Shown here in pieces: positions 15,846-24,766 of a DNA stretch of 64,000 nt; position 1 is the first letter of the stretch, and each line of letters begins with the position of its first letter. The stretch comes from Nostoc sp. C052 (lineage in GTDB: Bacteria; Cyanobacteriota; Cyanobacteriia; Cyanobacteriales; Nostocaceae): positions 1,054,001-1,118,000 of the forward strand of contig NZ_CP040272.1 of the NCBI RefSeq assembly GCF_013393905.1. The letters run 5' to 3'. Made by a program: the position numbers and the translations under genes. The notes under the pieces are model-generated. The model saw only the letters and a program-made list of their open reading frames with translations, did no database searches and was not told the DNA's origin.

Positions 15846-16817
15846 TGACTCTAGAGTTGCTGCACTAATTCCCATATCATGGGTGTGGGGCGCGAGAAAC
15901 TCTGATGTTGATAAGTCGGCGGGATTAACTGCAACGACTTGATTGAGGTTTTGCTGTTGAGCAATCTGGTTTTCTGTCCGCCAGCTATCATATTCTGTCT
16001 GCGTGTGGACAATTACCTGTGTCCGCATTGAACCGTGATAACCACCGCACAATTCAGCACAAACTACGGGATATGTACCTGGTTTAGTGGCAACAAATCG
16101 TAGTTCGGTAGGGATACCAGGAAGTGCATCTTGCTTCAGCCGAAAGTTTGGCACCCAGAATGAGTGAATTACATCTTGTGCTGAAAGGTTGAGTTGCACA
16201 TCAGCACCGACGGGTATGTGCAATTCCCCAGAGGTAATGCCACTATCGGGGTAATTAAATATCCAGGCATACTGTATGCCTTTGACATCAACAACTAAGT
16301 CGGCTGGTTTGTTAAGGGTTTCAGGAGACGCGCCGATACCGATTGTTGGGGCAATTGTCGGGGCTGTTGTTGCTTCAGAAGCATCGCTGAGTGTCGCTGC
16401 AATCGCAGTTCCCGACTTATGAGCAACATGAGCTGCTGAATGAGGATGACCGGCAGGCTCAAAACCGCCCATTTGGTTAAAAACATCTACACTGTAGATG
16501 CCCAAACCGAGGACAATTACTGTAGGAATTGCTGTCCAAAAGATTTCTAAGGGAACGTTACCTTCTATTGGTAAACCATCGGTATCATCACCGCGACGGC
16601 GACGAAACTTAACCAAAAAAATCAGAATAGTTCCTTCTACCACCAAGAAGAGTGCGATCGCAATGGTAAGCATGACGTTGAAAAAACCGTCTACCAAAGG
16701 CGCTTGTAACGATGCCTGCACCGGCATGAGAGTGTGGTTTTGTCCGATCCAAATACTGATTGCTGTAACTACTATCCCAGCAACCAGAGTCCATAGTGAA
16801 ACAGGAACTTGTTGCAT
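15828..16817 (-). CDS. coxB: Cytochrome c oxidase subunit II
   Basis: 329 residues with two N-terminal helices (about 10-25 and 45-70) and a periplasmic/lumenal cupredoxin domain. All CuA ligands are present: His218, Cys253, Glu255, Cys257, His261 and Met264 (VVCAELCGGYHGSM). A Thr/Ala/Pro-rich insert (about 124-170, with TTAPTIAPTIG) lengthens the linker before the domain. Start ATG at 16817 gives MQQVPVSLW. The final residues (SLVIGH) and the stop are encoded by the CAATGAC heptamer tract, so the C-terminus appears to have been changed by repeat expansion. First gene of coxB-coxA-coxC. Confidence 0.94.
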   Translation of the reverse strand: MQQVPVSLWTLVAGIVVTAISIWIGQNHTLMPVQASLQAPLVDGFFNVMLTIAIALFLVVEGTILIFLVKFRRRRGDDTDGLPIEGNVPLEIFWTAIPTVIVLGLGIYSVDVFNQMGGFEPAGHPHSAAHVAHKSGTAIAATLSDASEATTAPTIAPTIGIGASPETLNKPADLVVDVKGIQYAWIFNYPDSGITSGELHIPVGADVQLNLSAQDVIHSFWVPNFRLKQDALPGIPTELRFVATKPGTYPVVCAELCGGYHGSMRTQVIVHTQTEYDSWRTENQIAQQQNLNQVVAVNPADLSTSEFLAPHTHDMGISAATLESLVIGH

Positions 16818-17310
16818 ACCTGCTACCTGCTTTGTAAACCATCTTTAGAGGTGTTATTTTGTGGAAATTGGGGATTGGACACTGGGCATTGGGCATTGTT
16901 ACTTATTCCCCATTCCCTATTCCCCATTTACCATTTCCTTTTCACTTATTAACTTTCTAACGTGCAGCCATTAAAAAAGGGGGAAACTTCCAGATTTTTT
17001 CCATATCCTTCCCCCACAAAATTACAAATTATATTTCAACTCATACCACAAAGTTAGCCCCCTGCTTTCAGAAAAGCTAGTTGTTCCAAGGGGCACTGTT
17101 AGTCCTAATATTGATTAGGCTATATTAGCAGCAAGTTTAAATTTGTTAATAGCGAACAATTTACGATTTACGGATTTGTTTACTGTGAACTTTTGATTGA
17201 TTCCAGTAAATATTAAATATTCCCCTCAAGTTACCTTGCCTAGCGCCTTGGCGCTGATTAAAAACAGTGCCTCCTTGAATTAACAACAATTTTGACTAAC
17301 TCCAAAAACC
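16818..17310. other. Region between fdxB and coxB
   Basis: 493 bp without a gene. Near coxB it holds GGGCATT and ATTCCCC heptamer-like repeats (16864-16930). It is the probable promoter region of coxB. No clear NtcA site was found here. Small imperfect dyads occur around 17105-17135 (CCTAATATTGATTAGG). Confidence 0.5.
17112..17127. promoter_or_regulatory. Dyad CCTAATATTGATTAGG upstream of coxB
   Basis: A 16-bp inverted repeat (CCTAAT-ATTG-ATTAGG) about 300 bp upstream of coxB and about 190 bp beyond the fdxB stop. It could be an operator for a dimeric regulator or a short hairpin; no regulator is assigned. Confidence 0.3.
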
Positions 17311-17604
17311 TTAATTGTTTAATACAACATGGGTGTAGCAGTTCTTCGGACAAATCCGTGAACAAGCTTCACAACCAATACAATTCTCTGGAGAAGTAAC
17401 TGCCATTACTTTCCGTTCAATTTCATCATCATCTTCATCATCCACAAATTCGCCTTCTTCATTGAGCGCCTTCAATCCAAGCACATTGTAGCCACAGACT
17501 TTAACGCATCTGCCACAGCCGATACATTTATCTTTATCAATTTCCTGAGCAAATTTTGGTGTCCAAGCCTTACCGCCAAATGTCAAACCTGTTAGTTGTG
17601 CCAT
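17311..17604 (-). CDS. fdxB: nif-specific ferredoxin III, 2[4Fe-4S]
   Basis: 97 residues from ATG at 17604 (MAQLTGLTFGGKAWTPKF), which has GAGGAT upstream; the open frame extends 10 codons further without a better site. Two cluster motifs: Cys27-x2-Cys30-x2-Cys33-x3-Cys37, where the usual Pro after the last Cys is Gly, and Cys75-x2-Cys78-x2-Cys81-x3-Cys85-Pro. An acidic insert (GEFVDDEDDDE) separates them, as in the FdxB family. It is read divergently from cnfR. The product probably donates electrons for nitrogenase or cofactor assembly in the cytoplasm. Confidence 0.9.
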   Translation of the reverse strand: MAQLTGLTFGGKAWTPKFAQEIDKDKCIGCGRCVKVCGYNVLGLKALNEEGEFVDDEDDDEIERKVMAVTSPENCIGCEACSRICPKNCYTHVVLNN

Positions 17605-18625
17605 GAATAAATCCTCGGCAATTTTGCCTGTCAATCTGTTTGTGCATTAATCATCATACTATCCTAATCTTTTATTCTTTTGTATTCAAAACTTACTTTT
17701 ATCTCATCAAATTTCGATGACTTTGAACACAATCTTAAATTGTTTTTCTTTCAATTTATAGATGAAAATCATTGCCAATAATTATTATAAATCTTTCTCA
17801 TTCCTGATTCCTACGCTCTGCATGGGAATGCCTTCATCGAGTCTCTGACTCAATATCTGACTGGAGGCAGCAGCCTACAATCAGCCATTTCCATATAGAG
17901 CATAAATAAAAAGTAGAACTGCCGATTTAACTATTATTTCCAGCAAATGCAACTATATCTATAAGAGTAATGATATTCTTTTGCAAATATTTTTAGATTT
18001 AGGGAAATAAATTTATATAAACAGTATACATATATACCAGACTATATGTTCATTAGTTACATTTTGATATCTGCAATATGTAGTTTAGAAAGCAACAATT
18101 TTTAAGTTACTTTGATTTAAATATTTAGATAAATGGTGACAAAAGGAATATTATTACTTGACCAGAATAAACAGAATTACTTTATGAAGGAACTGTAAAC
18201 TTTATGGCAGAATATTGTCATACCTTAAATATTAAAATTATTAACAAATCAGATGAAGTCCAATTGTAAGAGGCTGAATTTTTTCCTAAAAAGACGTTGG
18301 GTAAGGTTTTATGGTCAAATCTAAATTGTTTATTAAATACGTAATTAAATAAATGTTAAGATTTTTTTCTAAGCTCGACACGAACAAATTAATCATTTTT
18401 TTCATGAAATGTATAGTTAATAAGAAGTTTTATTAGGTCTGGTTTTAAAGCCTTAAATAGCTTCCAATTGGATACAAAGCCAAATATGGATGTGGGAAGT
18501 GAATGTGGTGAGAAAAGATTATTCTCGCCAGAAAGATAATGTGGTAGCGAGTCATGAATAAACAGGACTCATCCAGGGGAGACCTGATACAGACATCTCA
18601 ACGATTAGAGTGGGAAAAGAGCCAA
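17605..18625. other. Divergent promoter region of fdxB and cnfR
   Basis: About 1 kb of AT-rich DNA without a convincing gene. It contains an NtcA-like palindrome (18024-18037). A 21-codon frame from ATG 18204 (MAEYCHTLNIKIINKSDEV) stops at TAA and then stays open in the same frame for about 24 more codons; it may be a decayed small ORF or chance. The length of this leader suggests complex regulation of cnfR. Confidence 0.5.
18024..18037. promoter_or_regulatory. NtcA-like site GTA-N8-TAC
   Basis: GTATACATATATAC matches the GTA-N8-TAC consensus of the nitrogen regulator NtcA. A TACATT (TA-N3-T) box follows at 18058-18063, 20 bp beyond the site, near the spacing of NtcA-activated promoters. It lies about 590 bp upstream of cnfR. 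The region is AT-rich, so a chance match is quite possible. Confidence 0.35.
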
Positions 18626-20215
18626 ATGCCTTATACAATTCCTAACAACAGTTGCGTTGGATGTGACAACTGCCGCCCCCAATGTCCTACGGGTGCAATC
18701 AAAATAGAGGACAATGAATACTGGGTTGATCCTGGTCTTTGTAATAATTGTGAGGGCTATTATTCAAAACCGCAATGTGTAATAGCTTGTCCAACTAATT
18801 CTCCCATTCCTTGGCAGGCGAAAAAAGGGAGATGCAAAGTTGAACCGAGAGATGCTAGCAGCTTAGACTTGTTTTCTAATGGTAAGAATAACCCATTTGC
18901 GTCAGCGATCGCAATTTGGGAGGCTTGTAATGTTCTAGCGCAACGCACATCCCTACATTGGGAAACCGATGAAGAAGGCTATATAAGTTACAGCCGACAA
19001 GTCAATCAAGGGCGAGGTGCGATCGCTTTTCATATCCAAGATCCATTAAAAGTTAACGACAAGGCCACAGATGTAGCAGCAATTGAGGGACTTGACATCA
19101 GAGCCGCCTGCATACATCTAATTTTTGCAGCTTATGCTACAGCCTTAGAGCAACCTTGGGAGCAAGAATTTGCGATCGATGAGCGACAAATCGAGAAATA
19201 TTTGGGGATGGAGAAACGCAAGGATTTGAGCAAAGCTGCCAAGCTAGCTTTAATGAAAAATATCGTTCAGCAAGCTTGCTCTCTGATTATCTCCATTGAC
19301 TGGCCCCAACAAGGTCGAATTAACGGATTCTCTGTTACAAACAGCCGCTTATGGCACTTAGTAGATATTCAGCACCACTTTCAAGAAGACAATCTCGGAT
19401 GCAAATATCTAATTGGGCTAACTTTTAAAGTAAAAGCAGGTATTTGGGCACAATATTTCTTAAACAAACAAGCGTGTAAAGAGCGAACCGCATTCTATCA
19501 ATACGGCAGTCTTCCCAAAACACTGCTAACCACAGTTATGAGCATTTGGCAGCAACATGAAGGCGCAGTTCGACTAATGCTGTGGTTGCTGTTTAAAACC
19601 AAAATGGGCAAAGAACAACGCATCACCATTCCTACCTTGCTGCGTATTGCTTACGGTGAAGAAAAAGTCGCCCTTGCATCCAGACAACGGGAAGAACGCA
19701 AACGTTTGCTGCGAACCTTTGAAAGCGATTTAGAAATTCTCAATCACTATGGAATGAAACCGCTTTTTGATCCAGTTACCTACCCACCAGAAATTCAACC
19801 TTTGTGGGCGAAATTAGTTGATCTTCCCGAAGATCCAGATGAAGCATTAGAATTTTGGACTAATGACGGTGGTGCTGAAACTCGCCTCACAGACACAGGC
19901 CCCCGTGGTAAATGGAATCTGCTAATGAATGCGCGGATTTTGGCTTTTGAACTCCCACCAGAATGGGAACAGCAAATTTCAGAATCAGAAAAAAAGAAAA
20001 CAAGAACTGCCAAAGCCAAAAGGAAACCTAAAACTACAAACGATTTGCTAGGCGAACAGATTTTGCAAGCGCGAAAAAATTTGAATCTTTCCCAGAGAGA
20101 ATTGGCAAAACTCACAGGTAAAAGCCAAAGCTGGATTCGAGATATTGAAAATGGTCGTTTAAAAGCCAAATTAGAAGACCAAGTTCTGTTACGAAAAGTC
20201 TTAAATATGACTTAA
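18626..20215 (+). CDS. cnfR: CnfR/PatB, ferredoxin-HTH activator of nitrogen-fixation genes
   Basis: From ATG 18626 (MPYTIPNNSCVGCDNC) the protein has 529 residues, the size I recall for Anabaena PatB; the frame also opens at ATG 18554, 24 codons earlier. The N-terminus carries two cluster motifs: Cys10, 13, 16, 20 followed by Pro, and Cys39, 42, 51, 55 followed by Pro. The C-terminus has a Cro/C1-type helix-turn-helix (LSQRELAKLTGKSQSWIRDI). CnfR activates nif genes at low oxygen, and the Fe-S part is thought to sense oxygen. Its neighbours fdxB and coxBAC fit the conserved cnfR locus of heterocystous cyanobacteria. Very sure of the identity. Confidence 0.95.
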   Translation: MPYTIPNNSCVGCDNCRPQCPTGAIKIEDNEYWVDPGLCNNCEGYYSKPQCVIACPTNSPIPWQAKKGRCKVEPRDASSLDLFSNGKNNPFASAIAIWEACNVLAQRTSLHWETDEEGYISYSRQVNQGRGAIAFHIQDPLKVNDKATDVAAIEGLDIRAACIHLIFAAYATALEQPWEQEFAIDERQIEKYLGMEKRKDLSKAAKLALMKNIVQQACSLIISIDWPQQGRINGFSVTNSRLWHLVDIQHHFQEDNLGCKYLIGLTFKVKAGIWAQYFLNKQACKERTAFYQYGSLPKTLLTTVMSIWQQHEGAVRLMLWLLFKTKMGKEQRITIPTLLRIAYGEEKVALASRQREERKRLLRTFESDLEILNHYGMKPLFDPVTYPPEIQPLWAKLVDLPEDPDEALEFWTNDGGAETRLTDTGPRGKWNLLMNARILAFELPPEWEQQISESEKKKTRTAKAKRKPKTTNDLLGEQILQARKNLNLSQRELAKLTGKSQSWIRDIENGRLKAKLEDQVLLRKVLNMT

Positions 20216-20230
20216 TCTTGATTTGGAATT

Positions 20231-20350
20231 TAAACGCAGAGGGAAACGCAAAGATACGCAGAGATTTTGTTACGAATTTGTGCAGCGTTATACCAAATAC
20301 AGCAAGACTCCGCGTACCTCTGCGCTTCTCTTTGCGGCCCTCTGCGTTTA
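20231..20350. repeat. 120-bp inverted-repeat element, TAAACGCAGAGGG ends
   Basis: TAAACGCAGAGGG at the left and CCCTCTGCGTTTA at the right are exact complements. Inner parts also pair (GCAAAGATACGCAGAG with CTCTGCGCTTCTCTTTGC, imperfect). A dispersed element between the convergent cnfR and sucrase/ferredoxin-like genes. Confidence 0.8.
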
Positions 20351-20364
20351 AAAACTCTCCTCTT

Positions 20365-21342
20365 TTACGTACTATAACTCATTACCTTACTAGAGCTAAT
20401 CCAAAGACTACCGACAGCATATTTAGTAACTACTAACTCTCTTGTAGCATTACATGAACTCTTCAGTTGTTGAGTCTTGGTTTCATCTCTCACAAGTTTA
20501 GCCTGGTAAGTGTAGAGAGAACCAGAAGGTTGTTCAAAACTTAGTTCAGCTAGGATAGTATTATTGTCTAAACTTTGCTCTAAAATTTTACCTGCAACTT
20601 TGTAGTTAAACCAATCCCATCCTTTAGAGAGAATTAGTTCTCTTTCCAAAACCTGAAGTGCAGCAGGCAGAATTCCCCAGCCTCGATAGACTTGATGTAA
20701 GCATTGAATATCACCAGTCCGAGTCAAAATCGATCTAAATGAATCTTGATCTAGACGACCGTAGTATCTTCCTTCTGGTAAGTCTATAACTGTTGGTGCA
20801 AATCGATGTCCACCAAAGTGCGATGATTTCCAAATTCGCACATTATCTAAGCACAAATCAGCATTTTTCGCTGTTACATGGAAGTAAAAAGGAGCGCCAT
20901 ATCTCGCACAACATTTATCATGGCTACCGTGGGTACAAATTAAAATATCTCTAGTTGTACTAGTTTCTACTTCCAAATTAGAATCGATACCCCATATCCA
21001 TTTTTGGACAACTCCTGCTACTTGCTCAATATTTGCTAGCTTAAACTCTTGTTTATGGTATCCATTACTTAGCCCCTCTTCTTTTTGATAAATCAGAAGC
21101 GTAGTTTGATTTACCTTGTGTGATACATCATTAGCAATTAAAAGAAATCTAATCGGTAGTTTAGCACGCTTCACTTCTTCTACCAAAATCCTCAAATTCT
21201 GGGGCACCCATTTGGAATTAAAGGGTTCTGATGTCCAAGGTAAAGGACACTCAACTAAAATATAAGTTTGATAATTGGTGGCACTACCAATAACATCTTC
21301 TCCTACTTGACGTGAATCATCAGAACAAAAAAAAGTATTCAT
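20365..21342 (-). CDS. Sucrase/ferredoxin-like family protein (thioredoxin-like [2Fe-2S])
   Basis: 325 residues from ATG 21342 (MNTFFCSDDSRQVGEDVIG); a TTG 11 codons upstream is an alternative start. Family features: SDDSRQVGED-IGSATNYQTY near the N-terminus followed by LVECPLPW, the Cys-rich motif CTHGSHDKCCARYG in the middle, and HFGGHRFAPT further on. The family has a thioredoxin-like fold and is thought to bind a [2Fe-2S] cluster. Its physiological role is unclear despite the name; in cyanobacteria it is sometimes near iron or siderophore genes. No operon partner here. Confidence 0.85.
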   Translation of the reverse strand: MNTFFCSDDSRQVGEDVIGSATNYQTYILVECPLPWTSEPFNSKWVPQNLRILVEEVKRAKLPIRFLLIANDVSHKVNQTTLLIYQKEEGLSNGYHKQEFKLANIEQVAGVVQKWIWGIDSNLEVETSTTRDILICTHGSHDKCCARYGAPFYFHVTAKNADLCLDNVRIWKSSHFGGHRFAPTVIDLPEGRYYGRLDQDSFRSILTRTGDIQCLHQVYRGWGILPAALQVLERELILSKGWDWFNYKVAGKILEQSLDNNTILAELSFEQPSGSLYTYQAKLVRDETKTQQLKSSCNATRELVVTKYAVGSLWISSSKVMSYST

Positions 21343-21365
21343 CTCGCTGTACTCATTAGCGTATT

Positions 21366-21647
21366 TTATGGACAAAAGGTATTACAAAATACAATTGTGT
21401 TCTTAGCTACAAATCCTTGGCTGAAGGAGATAAAAAGAACAATATTCATTTCCCAGCTAAAACTAGGTAGCCACTTTATAACATCATTATTGATCGAGGT
21501 CTTTCCGGTTAATAAATTCTCCACAATAGAGATAAACAGTGTCAAGAGATATTTTTCCGTATGAGTGGCGTTAATTTTGTATCTAGTTTTATTGTTATCT
21601 GGTATTCCATAAATTTTCACTTGCGGAAACTCGGCTTTTCTGAACAT
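21366..21647 (-). pseudogene. Possible decayed ORF with tautomerase-like N-terminus
   Basis: A 93-codon frame begins with FRKAEFPQVKIYGIPDNN, and PQVKIYG is reminiscent of the start of cyanobacterial tautomerase-family proteins. The rest is rich in hydrophobic residues and does not continue the resemblance, and the family's catalytic Pro1 would not be N-terminal. It may be a gene remnant or no gene at all. Confidence 0.2.
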
Positions 21648-22435
21648 ATTGATGTAGCTGATACTACAACCAAAAATATTTCTAGCAACAATCTAATTGT
21701 TTAAAGTTTTACTTAAATTATCTACATAGCTACTTATAGATCCTGTTTTTACACATAAAGATATAATTCTGTGCCGCTCTCGTGAGAGACATATTCCTAA
21801 AGGTAGATGCGGAAACATTTAATAAACAGCGATCGTTTTGGTAAGCCATACTGCTTTAAGATTTCTTCCACACTATCTATCGAACTATCCATATTGCAAA
21901 TAATTCTCAATTGGTTGAGAAAAATAAAAACAATTAAATTGGGGCAAATGCTTTACAGCCCCGTACTTGATGTGCGATAAGTTAATAATGAAAACTAGTG
22001 ACTAATTGTTATCAGCGTCACTAAAATCAACACTAACGAATTTTGTATTTAGGGTTTTACCTAATCTAACTTCCTGAAGCTCATGTCAGGGTTTGATGAT
22101 AGGCATCTGCTTTGACTCTAACTGAAGTCAATAAGAAATGCAAGTATTTAGGAATCTTTATGATTTCTTTACAGTTTGTTGTCTTTAGGACGTTGCTTAA
22201 ATCACGGTGAACAGGGATTTCATCGTGGAGATCGCTTACTAGAAAAAGCATTGATAGTTTCAATTTAATAGATAAAGCTTGGCAATTGTGACAAATTGTT
22301 GCTAGTAAAGGCGCACTCACTAATCCAAATATCTAGCTGTGACGATCGCATATTTCTACTTCTATGCAAAACTGAATTATTCCAACGGAAATTGTGAATA
22401 TTTTGATAAAGTAAAGCAGATGTGGAGGTAAGATT
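21648..22435. other. Non-coding region upstream of the Uma2 gene
   Basis: About 790 bp with no convincing gene. Short frames on both strands lack ribosome binding sites or family resemblance. It is AT-rich and shows no strong repeat. The last 40 bp contain GGAGGTAAG before the Uma2 ATG, a strong Shine-Dalgarno. Confidence 0.5.
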
Positions 22436-23050
22436 ATGACCCAAGCCTTGCCAAAATTACTCACCTTCAATGAATTTAGCGAATGGTATCCCAACGATGG
22501 TAAACGCTATGAATTACACAAGGGAGTAATTATTGAAATGCCACCCCCAACCGGATCGCATGAAAAAGTTGTAGGATTTATAGCTCGTAAGCTAACTGTC
22601 GAGTTTGATCGCTTGAACCTTCCCTACACTATACCCAAAACCGCATTAGTCAAAACTCCTACTGCCGAATCCGCTTATTCGCCTGATGTTTTACTGCTAA
22701 ATCTTAATAATCTCGACAATGAACCGCTTTTTCAAAAACAGTCAACAGTAAGCCAAGCAACATCGGTTCCAATAGTTATTGAAGTTGTTTCAACTAACTG
22801 GCGAGATGATTACTACAATAAATTTAGGGATTATGAAGAAATGGGCATTCCTGAATATTGGATTGCTGATTATGCTGCATTGGGCGCAAGAAAGTTTATC
22901 GGCAATCCTAAGCAACCCACTATTTTTGTCTGCGAATTAGTTGATGGTGAATATCAAATGACACCGTTTCAAGGTCAGACTCCGATTTCATCACCTACCT
23001 TTCCTCAATTAAATTTAACCGCGCAACAGATTTTTGATGCAGCTAACTAA
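22436..23050 (+). CDS. Uma2 family (DUF820) PD-(D/E)XK nuclease-like protein
   Basis: 204 residues of the Uma2 family, greatly expanded in cyanobacteria. Visible: N-terminal LTFNEFSEWYPNDGKRYELHKGVIIEM (split here: EFSEWYPNDGKRYEL and GVIIEMPPPTGSHE), the Asp of YSPDVLLLN, and the Glu strand VIEVVSTNWRDD, then YEEMGIPEYWIADY. The restriction-endonuclease fold is predicted, but the catalytic Lys of the E-x-K pair is absent, as in many members. Strong GGAGG upstream. Function of the family is unproven; association with mobile DNA is often suggested. Confidence 0.9.
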   Translation: MTQALPKLLTFNEFSEWYPNDGKRYELHKGVIIEMPPPTGSHEKVVGFIARKLTVEFDRLNLPYTIPKTALVKTPTAESAYSPDVLLLNLNNLDNEPLFQKQSTVSQATSVPIVIEVVSTNWRDDYYNKFRDYEEMGIPEYWIADYAALGARKFIGNPKQPTIFVCELVDGEYQMTPFQGQTPISSPTFPQLNLTAQQIFDAAN

Positions 23051-23178
23051 CGCACATTCTGCCATAATTTACTATTAAAAGCTTTATTTAAGCTGACAAA
23101 AGCACTTTAGTATAACAATCCATTATTGATCGAGTGCCAGAAAATGTGCGATCGCATTTATTGGAAAGGTTCAAAACC

Positions 23179-24141
23179 ATGACATTAATTTTAGCTCTCG
23201 ATTTTGGCGGAACTAAGCTAGCAGCAGCATTGGTAAATATTGGTTCGAGAAAGTGGTTGCGTTATGAACGTCGTCTCTCACCAGTAAATGCAAATGCTAG
23301 CACTGACTTGGAAATAATGCGATCGCTAATTTACTCTTTGCTGGAAGATACAAAACCTGCTGCGATTGGTGTCAGTTTTGGTGGCCCGGTTGATGCTTCC
23401 ACGGGAACGGTGCGACTATCTCATCATGTCGCTGGATGGGAAAATATTCCTCTCAAAGCCTTGTTGGAAGAGGAGTTTGGCGTTCCTGTTGATGTAGATA
23501 ATGACGCTAATATTGCTGCTTTGGGTGAACATCGCTTTGGTGCGGGACAGGGATACGATAGCCTGTTTTATATTACTGTCAGCACTGGCGTGGGTGGTGG
23601 TTGGATACTCAATGGCCAACCTTGGCGGGGTGCTGGTGGGATGGCTGGCGAAATTGGACATGTGGTTGTAGATCCTGCTGGGCCAGTTTGTTTGTGTGGT
23701 AAGCGGGGATGTGTGGAACGTTTGGCGTCGGGGCCTTATATGGCGCAAAATGTTAGAGAAATTTTGGAGAACGAACCGCCAAGACGCCAAGGACGAGAGG
23801 TTTTGAGGGGTTTGGTGGGGAATGATTTAACTTTGCTGACGGGGCAGTTGGTAAGTGAGGCGGCAGCGGCTGGGGATGATTTGGCGAAGGAAGTTTTACA
23901 CAAGGCTGCTTGGGCGTTGGGTGTGGGTATTGGCAATGTAGCGAACTTGATGAATCCGCAGCGCTTTGTGTTGGGAGGCGGTGTGACGAAGGCGGGGGAG
24001 GATTTCTGGCGGGTGGTGCGTCAGGTGGCGCGGGAGACGGCTTTACCGGAAGTTGATTTTGAAATTGTGTCGGCGCTTCTGGGGGATGATGCGCCGTTGT
24101 GGGGCGGTGTGAGATTGGCTGAAATCAGGATGGCTGAATAA
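23179..24141 (+). CDS. ROK family sugar kinase (glucokinase-like)
   Basis: 320 residues from ATG 23179 (MTLILALDFGGTKLAAAL), which has AAAGGT upstream; a GTG at 23134 is a weaker alternative. The phosphate loop DFGGTK is at 8-13 and the ROK zinc motif VCLCGKRGCVE (Cys-x-Cys-Gly-x2-Gly-Cys-x-Glu) is near 175-185. GEIGHVVVDP carries the substrate-binding Glu and His. The likely reaction is ATP-dependent phosphorylation of glucose or a related hexose; DNA-binding HTH of ROK repressors is absent. The segment around ENEPPRRQGREVLRG looks like a small insertion. Codon use becomes notably G-rich toward the 3' half. Confidence 0.88.
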   Translation: MTLILALDFGGTKLAAALVNIGSRKWLRYERRLSPVNANASTDLEIMRSLIYSLLEDTKPAAIGVSFGGPVDASTGTVRLSHHVAGWENIPLKALLEEEFGVPVDVDNDANIAALGEHRFGAGQGYDSLFYITVSTGVGGGWILNGQPWRGAGGMAGEIGHVVVDPAGPVCLCGKRGCVERLASGPYMAQNVREILENEPPRRQGREVLRGLVGNDLTLLTGQLVSEAAAAGDDLAKEVLHKAAWALGVGIGNVANLMNPQRFVLGGGVTKAGEDFWRVVRQVARETALPEVDFEIVSALLGDDAPLWGGVRLAEIRMAE

Positions 24142-24235
24142 AGTAGATTAAAAAAATCACCGAATCATTGCTGTAGAAAACTTTTAGATAAGACATTTAT
24201 ACTTCCTTGATTAAGACTAAATACATTGCCAAAAT

Positions 24236-24760
24236 TTAGGAATTATCGAAATTATCAGATAGCCATTGCACAAATACCATAGCCTCTTGATATAAGTCAT
24301 ATACTTCTTTAGCAGTCTTATCGATTGTATAGTTTGCAAAGTTCTGATGAACTAGGCAATTTCTCATATTGCCTAACTCTAAAAAAGCTTTGAGTGCAAT
24401 ATCCAATCTAGGCTCTTTTTTTATTTTTTGTACTAATTGATTTTTGAATTCCTCACCAAACAATCCAAAAAACTTATTTGCGTTCTTGCCATCCCATTCA
24501 AAGTAAGTATGATATTGTCTTTCAATTACCTTCCGTTTAACTAAAGAAGTTATACACTTATCATTACTAGTCTTACGCTCAACAAAAGTCTGGACTATTT
24601 TACAAATTTCTTCCTCAAAAAAGCTTGCTGATGACAAGAGAAGGGATTTTTTAAAAGTTGCATCGAATTGACTAGCAAAAGATATTTCTTTTTGTTGGTT
24701 AAGATATTGGAGTAATTCTAAGTTTTCTTTATATATGCGATCAACAATAGTATCTCCCAT
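24236..24760 (-). CDS. HEPN-like protein, possible RNase effector
   Basis: 174 residues, all-helical, with Arg133-Asn-Cys-Leu-Val-His138 (NMRNCLVHQNF), matching the R-x4-6-H motif of HEPN nucleases; it resembles the MAE_28990-type HEPN proteins. ATG at 24760 lies 6 bp after the stop of the DUF262 gene, so the two form an operon. Both genes are more AT-rich than their neighbours, consistent with transfer. HEPN proteins in such pairs are often toxins or abortive-infection RNases. Toxicity and the role of DUF262 as regulator or sensor are inference. Confidence 0.7.
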   Translation of the reverse strand: MGDTIVDRIYKENLELLQYLNQQKEISFASQFDATFKKSLLLSSASFFEEEICKIVQTFVERKTSNDKCITSLVKRKVIERQYHTYFEWDGKNANKFFGLFGEEFKNQLVQKIKKEPRLDIALKAFLELGNMRNCLVHQNFANYTIDKTAKEVYDLYQEAMVFVQWLSDNFDNS

Positions 24761-24766
24761 TTTACC

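Noticed and set aside
18204..18340. A 21-codon frame followed by an in-frame stop and further open codons upstream of cnfR
   Set aside because: Too short, weak ribosome binding site, and the continuation after the stop is not convincing as a gene.
20218..20436. A 72-codon plus-strand frame after cnfR
   Set aside because: It is formed by the TAAACGCAGAGGG inverted repeat and overlaps the convergent sucrase/ferredoxin-like gene.
22081..22320. A 79-codon minus-strand frame before the Uma2 gene
   Set aside because: No ribosome binding site, no family resemblance and composition like random AT-rich DNA.
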